NCBI RefSeq assembly: GCF_048544455.1
Contig: NC_133528.1
Span: 48,145,502-48,209,501, forward strand
Direction: 5' to 3'
Origin: Silene latifolia
Lineage: Eukaryota; Streptophyta; Magnoliopsida; Caryophyllales; Caryophyllaceae
Length of the DNA stretch: 64,000 nt
The position numbers and the translations under genes are program-made. Below are positions 57,008 to 64,000 of this stretch, piece after piece (position 1 is the stretch's first letter; the number at the start of each line of letters is the position of its first letter). The notes below the pieces were generated by a model. That model made no database searches. It was not told where the DNA came from and was given only the letters and a program-made list of their open reading frames with translations.

Positions 57008-59582
57008 CTATGTCTGTTGCTGCTCGCCATCAGCAGCGGTAGCAGCATCTCCTTCGATAGGCAACCCAGCGATTTTCCTGGCAGCCTCAGCTTCAGCGGC
57101 CTCAGCCTTCGCCTCGGCAGCCTCAGCTTCCCTCATTCTCTTGGCCTCCTCATTGGCCGTCTTAGCTTTCTCAGCAAAAGCTGCCGCCTCCTCGGCCGCC
57201 TCCTGCTCTATCTTCACCCTCACCGCCTTCTTGGCCTTCTCCTCCACGGCCTTCTCCTTAGCTTCGAGCTTGTCGTCAAACAGCTCGTCGAATTTGCTCC
57301 ACGGAAAGGAACCTTCAAGAGGGAAGAGCTCCTCAATTACTTCCCTGGCGTTTGCCGGCGGATCCCGAATTCGGAGCACATGTCAGGGAGCATTTTGGTT
57401 TGGAGCATCTCAATGTCGTCCTCCTTTTGCCTGATGATGGCCTCTTTGCTCCGAATCACCTTCCCCTGGATCTGAAACCGTTCCCTGAATTCATTCCTCT
57501 GCTGGAAATAGAGGTCGGCGTGCCTCTGAACGAGGCCACACTTCGCCAGCAGCTTTTCAACTTCGGCCGCAGCAGTCTCGGCCTTGGCTCTCTCAGCAAG
57601 GACCTCCTTTTCAGCGTCCTCCCTGAGCTTTCTCTCAGCCAAGAGCGCCTTCTCGGCCTCCCCCCTAAGCCTCTGCTCATTGAGAAGATCCAGCTTCGCC
57701 TTCGCGGCCACCTTCTTAGTGGCATTGAGCTCAAAAGCGGATTGAGCCACGGCTTTCTCCTGCTCCATGATACGAGCACCGGTCAGCTCGTTCCACCTCG
57801 CCAGCCTCTTGATCAACCTCGCGCTTTCCGCTACAAGCTGAGAGGGGGAAACCTTCTGGGATGAAGAGTCAATGGCGACGTTATGATCACCAGCCTGCGC
57901 GGGGTTCTCCTCCACCTGCTGCTCAACAAGAGCGGCGGCCGACTGCGGCTGATCTACAAAATTTAAAATAAGCATCAGTATCAACGTACATAGACATGCC
58001 GGAGAGCCTGTCACCGGCAGCGCCTAATAATCCGGCTAAGTCTGAGCCACAGGATAAATCAATACCGTGCTTGGCCTTCTTGGCCGAAGGGCGCATTTCC
58101 TCGTCAGCAGCAGAAGCAACGGCAGCAGTAAAGGCTGTCTGCTTTCTTTTACGGACAAGGGGCGACCCTTCCTCCTCATCGGAGTCATCCCCATTGGAGA
58201 TATAAACGATCTCCACCGTCTCCTTCTGAACAGGGGGGATGGAAGGCGGAGCCGAAGTCGACGCCATCACCGCCGAAGGCTTTGTTTTTCGCGTATGGCG
58301 CGGCATGTTACTAACGACCTTCGCCTGGGCCTCCACCACATTCAAGCTTCTCAGCTGCTGGTCCATAAGATCATTCGGCGACGTCCTGCGGTCATGGGTC
58401 AGAGCCTTGGGATGCAAGTTAGCAACGGTTTTGTCTTTGTGCAGCCCCATTCTCCGGAGGATATCCTCAGACAAATCCGGTCTAAAGTAGTCTGCGAAGG
58501 AAACAAAGCAAGAATTAAGTAGAGGAATTAAATCGAAGTTCGATGAACAGGAACATTGACAGCGGTGATGGGCCTCATACCGACCCCACTCACCCTGTGC
58601 TAAGGCCGGTATGAGGCCGACATGGCGAGCGGCTCATCCGAAGAATGATCTGCGTTGGGGAATCCATCTTTTCGGCACCCCACTCTTGTCCGCCTCAAAG
58701 AGCCTCATCGCCTTGACCTCTCATCCTCTCTAAGAGGGACCTGCGGCATCCATCTTGAGTTTTTTCCGGGTGACCCATCGTCATGTTCCGCCTTAGTCTC
58801 ACACCGCAAGTTAACTTGGTCTTTGAAAGCAATGGGCGCGGATAGTCATCCGGCACCTTAACATACACCCACCGATCTCTCCAGTCTTTGCAAGAAGTAA
58901 GTTTGTCAACAGAGACATAACCCTTCTCCATGTGCACACTGTACCAACCGACGCGGCCAGAGATTGACGGCTGGAGATAATGAAGCCGGCGGAATAAATT
59001 CACCGTCGGGGCCTCCCCCTTGAAGAGGCAAAGCCACACAAAGCCGACTATCGTCCTCATGGCCAACGGATGCAGTTGGGCCACAGCGACGTTCATAGCT
59101 TTGATAATAGCCATGACGTACTCGTTCAGCGAAAACCGGAGCCCGTACTCCAAGTGTCGCATGTATACACCGGTATGGCCCGGTGGAGGGCAACAGACGG
59201 CCTGACCCTCCTCAGGGATAACAATCTTGTATCCCCTGCCAAAGAAGAAATGGCCCTCGAAAAATTTCTCACCGGAACAACTGGCCAACTTATGGGTCCA
59301 AGCTCGGTCAACGCGTACCTTACAGACGTCACCGTGATCCATAACGTACTGCCTCCCCTCTTTGGGACGAGCCTTTTCAGCATCATCACCAAAATCGTCT
59401 GCGTCATCATCGACATCAGAGTCATCCTCCCATTCCTCCAAAATTCGAGGATCGACTTCAGGCGAAGGAGACCTAGGGCCCCCAGGCCTTATCAGGAGGG
59501 CGTCCAACTTCTCCTCCTCATCAAGACGCGACGGGGAACCACCCGGCGCCGGTTTACTAGGCCCGGCATCAGTAGAAGACAT
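57008..59582 (-). pseudogene. Antisense extra gene of the Retand-like element (gypsy-type transposon protein plus coiled coil)
   Basis: On the minus strand from 59582: MSSTDAGPSKPAPGGSP, an acidic stretch, then HLEYGLRFSLNEYVMAIIKA and AQLHPLAMRTIVGFVWLC. These resemble the plant 'putative gypsy-type transposon' domain. A frameshift near 58830 follows. The next open part (57923-58474) holds a nuclear-signal-like RKRKQ and KKAK. A probable 65-bp intron (donor GTGACAGG near 58013, acceptor TTTTGTAG near 57949) leads into a coiled-coil region rich in Ala/Glu/Lys (57337-57948), then after another shift a last coiled coil (57008-57379). It lies opposite to gag, in the position where Tat elements carry antisense ORFs. 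The function is unknown. Confidence 0.7.
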
Positions 59583-60277
59583 GTTTACAATAAAAACTTA
59601 GAAAGTTAAGAAGTTGGGAAGTTTGTTTGTTTACCTTGAAGAAAAACACTCGCCGGAGTAAAAACTCTGAAAATTAGAAGACAAAGAAGCCCTTGAAAGT
59701 TTAGAGAGAAGAAAAATTTTGGAGAATGAAATTGGTGGCCAATTTCACGGAATAACTGCCCTATTTATAGGGAAAAGCCCATGAAGAAGGACCAATCAGA
59801 GAACAGCCCATGAAGCGTCATCCAATCAGCGAACAGACACGTGTCGGACATGCAACCACGGGATGTCAATCGTTGCAACAGTTAGACGTCAATCAACGCA
59901 ACAGTGACCAAGCGTTTTCAACACGCCCATTCACATCTCTCCGCCTATTCACCTTCCTCAACAAATTCTCAAGCATCTGTTCTCCGCCGGCCACATGATC
60001 AACCAAGCTAAGTAGCGCCGGCCGGGGGCAATCAAAAACAACCGGCACTCTCAACCCTGGTCTCGGCCAGCGTCACTTTCTTTTCCACATCGGATGCCCT
60101 CTACACATCCATGTGGAGGGGGGATATGGTACGGCCTAAGAAAGACCAGGCCGAGGTAAAAGAAGCCGCCGCGGAAGAAGCCGATGCAGAAAATTTTTAA
60201 CAAATTACTTCCGCAGAATATACGCTCAAACGTACATCGGAGCCCATACCACGGCATAGACTACGCTGGGGGCAAAT
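59583..60277. other. Retand-like region between antisense gene and 3' LTR
   Basis: No gene. A TATTTATAGG stretch at 59762-59771 reads CCTATAAATA on the minus strand, about 180 bp upstream of the antisense start, and could be its TATA box. A purine-rich CTGGGGGCAAAT before 60278 is the likely polypurine tract. Confidence 0.65.
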
Positions 60278-60882
60278 TGATGGGGCATATTCTGCACCGC
60301 TGACCAAGTCAACATATTGAGCAAGGTCAAAGATATCCACAGCAAGTCAACGACTTAGACAACCCTAGCCGTCTGACCCATCGGCTGTCGGCTGGGTCTC
60401 GGCATGGCAACCTGCCAGCCGGGGCACATATCCGCGTACTCATATCCAAGACCCCTCGGCGGTGAGTCAACAGGGCCCGCCGGCCTGCCATAGGTCCCTC
60501 GGCCGAGGGGTAGATCAGTCTTTCCACCTGCTAGCCACTTGGCCACTTGGCCACTACGTGACAAAAGGTGAAAGTCTATAAATACTCATCAACCTTCATT
60601 GAGGAAAGTATCCACAACTTAACCTAAATACACTATTCATCTGGTAACATCTTCCTTATCTCTCTACAATACATACTTAGCCAAGTAACACAACTTAATC
60701 CTTTAAGTTTACTGACTTGAGCGTCGGAGTGAGTACGCTTGGCTCAAAGCCAAGCCCTCAGTTCGTTCATTGTTGCAGGAGAGGCCGAGAGGAACAATTA
60801 AGGAAAGAAGGATTCAACTCAAGACATTATTCTACAAGCCACGGGTGGTAACAATACTTGCTCTGGAATTACGCCCGGAACA
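60278..60882 (+). repeat. Retand-like 3' LTR
   Basis: 605 bp, closely similar to the 5' LTR, with TATAAATAC at about 60578. Confidence 0.94.
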
Positions 60883-61815
60883 CCTAGTATTAAATATTAG
60901 TGGCCACGTCATTTTTCACCTACTATAGCAGGTAAAAAAAACAAGCAGATTTGTTCTGGGATGGAAGGGGAAATAAGAGAGATTTAATTCGGATTACTTA
61001 AAGGATGAATTAATTTAAGTAGGTCACATATAGGATGGATTATTCCGATAAAATAACCATATTCCATAACTTTATTTTACTTCAACGTATTATTTGTACG
61101 ATGACAAGGGGGCGGATGAACCACGCATCTCCTAAAAATGGCCATGCATGTCCATGTGTATTTGACTAATTTCGGTAAGTTATAGAAGGGTGGTTATAAC
61201 ACCACTTAAAAATATACCGAATTTCTCGATCATTTTTATATTTAAATTAGATAAAATGATTAATCTATATCCTCACAAAATGGGTGACGTAAATAATTTA
61301 TTCTTTGCTATTGTATAGGATAATGCTCCGTGTGTAACTAATGTGGATACCAAACAAGGGTATAAATTGCAACATTCACCTGCATCAAGCATCAGTACTT
61401 CCCATAGTACTACGGACTACAGTGATTCACATTTCTGAAAGTATGACTGATGAGTTAGGCACAAGTATAATACCGTGGCCTAGGTACAATGAGTCAATGA
61501 TGCCTTAATGTTTCACTGTTTTTTTACTGTCTCTTCTTTGAGTCCTAAATCAGGGAAAACATTAAATTGACACGAAATCAAAAGCATCTGAATGCCAAAC
61601 CATTACTCCCATGAAATAAAACCTACATGAAATACTAATGTCTAACACTGATAAACTAACTATAATGTCACAAGCAATTAAAATAGAAATCATTCTACGT
61701 CTAAATTCTAAACCTGGTCTACGACCTACTCATCATGATTTCCAAACACGGTTAAAAATTAAGTTAAAATAATTCTGGAGGACTAAAAAAAGACCAACAG
61801 AGAGCTGTTGTAACC
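60883..61815. other. Host DNA downstream of the AHL gene
   Basis: No second gene recognised. It begins with the CCTAG target copy. 60990-61060 is a diverged direct copy of the host segment at 52363-52422. The 200-300 bp before 61815 are probably AHL 3' UTR, though no clear polyadenylation signal was fixed. Confidence 0.6.
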
Positions 61816-64000
61816 TTATACACCCGGCACAGAAACATTGATGTCAGGGTAAAGCCGGTGTGGTTCTGAGCCATTGTTCCATTCGAGCGTATCATGTGAA
61901 GAAACCACATTGAGGTTGTGCCCACTGCCTATACTATCATCTGCTTCACTTTGACTGTGAGCTGGCACTGGGGACACCGCTGGTGGCCCCGCTTCATGAT
62001 AATGGGGCATAGGTTGTGTGTTTGCAAATTCTGCTGGTGTTGTGTCGGGATGACCAGGCGTCATAGAAGTTGCATGTGATTCACGATTATACTTTCTCTT
62101 CTGGGCTTTATTTCCAACTGGCACAAAGGTACCAACCACCACCTGAAAAACAAATACTCGTAAAAGAGTGAAAGTTAACCATATGTCAATGGAAGATTAT
62201 AGCAACAAGGCTGTAGTCCGAAAATGATTTGGGACTGGGGTAGCATTAATCATCAACTGAAACGGTCAATATGAAATAAATCATTCTTTCATCATTACTG
62301 CTACGGTGTTACCCCAGTGCATATAACGAGGCTCCAACTAAAAGAAGGGTACTTGGAAGTACTCATCCGCTCCCTTGCAATAACAGATTGGTTGTTTCCA
62401 AGTACCGGATAACTGAAAGCGAGACAATCATCTACTAATTCATGGAATAAGAAGTATAGAGGGTTCCAAGAGCTATTTTGATTTTGTCCATTACTCGTAT
62501 TATCTTAAAAGCCACAATATAACTATCTATCTTCTGTTCATTAGAAATAGACTGACATGAAATAAAGCAATGAATAAATTGGAAGTATATAGATTGCCGA
62601 AAATTATAACTATTTTTCAAACTTAGATCATAACGTCAGATATAAAGCCTTACTTGAATAGGGTTAGCAGCTATAATCCAGCCAGCTACACCACCACCAA
62701 CCACACGACCATCAGGACCAGCTAGCGTGATGCTTAGTCCACCGGTCTTGCTTGTTATCCCATTAGCTTCACTAACTGTAAATGATCCACTTAACGACAA
62801 TATCTCAAACCGGCCCTGCAGAAATTATCATTTGTTGGATTCAAGTGCAGCTCTATCAGAATGAAAAACAGCAACCAATCTACTAGTAGTGCAAAGTGTG
62901 AGTTATATAAGCTATGTCTCGTTATTGTGCCAATTCGTCATATTCCCGTGTATACGTGTCCAACACTCGACAGTAGGACACTTTGTTTTAAGCAAAAAAC
63001 ATAAAACTTTTAAAAAATAGATGAATCTAATACTTTGATGTGCACCCTTGTCTCGAGTCTGATTATTATAGGTTATAAGCTACTGCCACTTGAATCAGAG
63101 ATTTTCGACATTGGAATCAGATGTCCATTATCAGCATTGACTAGGTAGCTTATTGCATCAAGAGTCAAGACTTAAAAGAAATAAGTTCATAAGAACAAAT
63201 GTGCCAATGTGGATTGATGGATGTGCTAGCTACAAGATTCGGTCTTGAATAAACAGTCAGAGACTACCTGGCCAAACCTTAATTCATATATCGATACCTC
63301 AACTCATTTCAGTTCAAAGCTTGCGACTTATATAAGTAGATAAGATTCAACACCAATACTAAGAAACCTATATCACTAAAAAAGTAGAGAAAAATAAAAA
63401 GAAAAACAAATTCAGAGTAGTGCACTAAGGGAGACAATCTAGAGGACTTAGCTCTTTCTCGGAACGAGGATAAACGGGTGGTAGAGGTTAAAATTTAAAA
63501 ACAAGTAGTCATGGCAGGTAATAAGGTAGGAAGAGAAGGAAATAGTTACACGCCTCTATCCTAGAGTAATGCATTACCCCAAACAGGGGTAATAGATCCG
63601 TCACCATCTCCATGACCTCCGTTTAACATACTTTCTCTCTTATTTTCCATTAATTTGCCCCCTCTTAACCTATTAACAGTTACTCGCATACAAAACAAGT
63701 CCGTAAAGTATTAAATATAAGCTAAATCAAACGTAAAATGAGGCTAAGTGTACACTCGATTGAGCCAACAGAACTCATTCATCTGCATTCAGTAAATGAT
63801 TTTAATATAGCAATTCAGGGGCTCTTAATGATCTCAACTAATAAAATGTATCACCTCATAAGTTAATAGGCCACCAGAGGATCCGGGCTGCCGAATAGTA
63901 ACATTAGATATGGTTCCATTAGCGGAAAGAACACAAATCCCTCGTGGCCCCTTCGGACCAACTGAATGAATTTTGGCTGCGACATCCTGCCGAGAAAGGT
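61816..64000 (-). CDS. AT-hook motif nuclear-localized (AHL) protein gene, 3' exons
   Basis: Three exons on the minus strand. Exon A (63855-64000, continuing off the edge) reads QDVAAKIHSVGPKGPRGICV and LSANGTISNVTIRQPGSSGG. Exon B (62654-62815, exactly 54 codons) reads GRFEILSLSGSFTVSEANG and GLSISLAGPDGRVVGGGVAG. Exon C (61816-62142) reads VVVGTFVP and a Pro/Ser-rich tail to a stop at 61816-61818. Splice sites are consensus (TATGAG|GT; CTGCAG|GG; ATTCAA|GTAAGG; TTTTTCAG|GT) and all junctions are in phase 0. A and B with the start of C form the PPC/DUF296 domain, which mediates trimerisation in this family. The AT-hook lies upstream, outside the window. AHL proteins bind AT-rich DNA in the nucleus. 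No break is visible in this part. Confidence 0.93.
62143..62653 (-). other. AHL intron between exons B and C
   Basis: 511 bp, GT-AG, AT-rich, no feature seen. Confidence 0.85.
62816..63854 (-). other. AHL intron between exons A and B
   Basis: About 1.04 kb, GT-AG, AT-rich, no inserted element recognised. Confidence 0.85.

Larger units (their letters stand above)
52425..60882 (+). mobile_element. Retand-like (Tat lineage) gypsy element, non-autonomous
   Basis: LTRs at 52425-53031 and 60278-60882 (TGATGGGG..CGGAACA), with the exact target duplication CCTAG at 52420-52424 and 60883-60887. The order is primer site, gag and protease (plus strand), a 114-bp tandem repeat array, and a multi-exon-like gene on the minus strand. 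RT, RNase H and integrase are missing. An amplified tandem repeat and an antisense extra gene are features of Tat-lineage elements; Retand, first described from Silene latifolia, is named for its tandem repeat. Confidence 0.9.

Noticed and set aside
57008..59582. Treating the antisense gene as an independent host gene
   Set aside because: It lies wholly between the LTRs of the Retand-like element, has frameshifts and matches the position and domain type of Tat-lineage extra ORFs.
58067..59609. Plus-strand open frames in the Retand-like right half
   Set aside because: They shadow the GC-rich antisense gene, whose minus-strand frames carry the recognisable domain and coiled coils.

Overview
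The window is repeat-dense plant nuclear DNA, almost certainly from a dicot. It is a stack of nested transposable elements beside one recognisable host gene. A Retand-like gypsy element carrying an amplified tandem repeat, together with arrays of a TCGATCGA palindrome, makes me lean towards Caryophyllaceae (Silene or a relative). That placement is inference. Nothing suggests a bacterial or organellar origin.

Layout. (1) 1-6451: minus-strand Ty1/copia element (Copia-1), decayed, with its 5' LTR at 5473-6451 and its 3' end off the left edge. It sits in the gag gene of (2) a plus-strand Ty3/gypsy element of Tekay type (6452-12023, LTR resuming at 21892-21972). The Tekay 3' LTR is split by (3) an Athila-type gypsy element, Athila-A (12024-21886, TSD ATTAT). 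After 64 bp of host DNA comes (4) Copia-2 (22037-52354, TSD TGATG), a gag-only copia element. Its body holds a Stowaway-like MITE and a LINE 3' end. Its 3' LTR is split twice: by (5) a CACTA transposon (31026-40544, TSD CAT) and by (6) a minus-strand Athila-type element, Athila-B (40748-51793, TSD AATGT). The CACTA element contains a long (TA)n tract into which two further terminal-inverted-repeat elements, X and Y, have inserted. X carries a fragment of a GDP-sugar transporter gene and two tRNA-like sequences. (7) A Retand-like (Tat lineage) gypsy element lies at 52425-60882 (TSD CCTAG). (8) The 3' exons of an AT-hook/PPC (AHL) gene lie on the minus strand at 61816-64000.

Almost every boundary could be fixed from terminal repeats, primer-binding sites and target-site duplications, so insertion order can be read directly: Tekay before Copia-1 and Athila-A; Copia-2 before CACTA and Athila-B; CACTA before X and Y.

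How the parts relate. Most elements are incomplete in complementary ways. Athila-A has pol but has lost the capsid part of gag. Athila-B has an intact gag-protease gene and an extra ORF but no pol. Copia-2 keeps only gag. The Retand-like element has gag-protease and an antisense gene but no RT or integrase. The most unusual signals are: palindrome arrays of ACTCGATCGAGT in two unrelated gypsy lineages, including inside gag coding sequence; a second palindrome family, AATCCGNNCGGATT, arranged the same way in Athila-B; and stem-loops with purine loops lying just upstream of the polypurine tract in four elements, with arms that differ in sequence but stay complementary.
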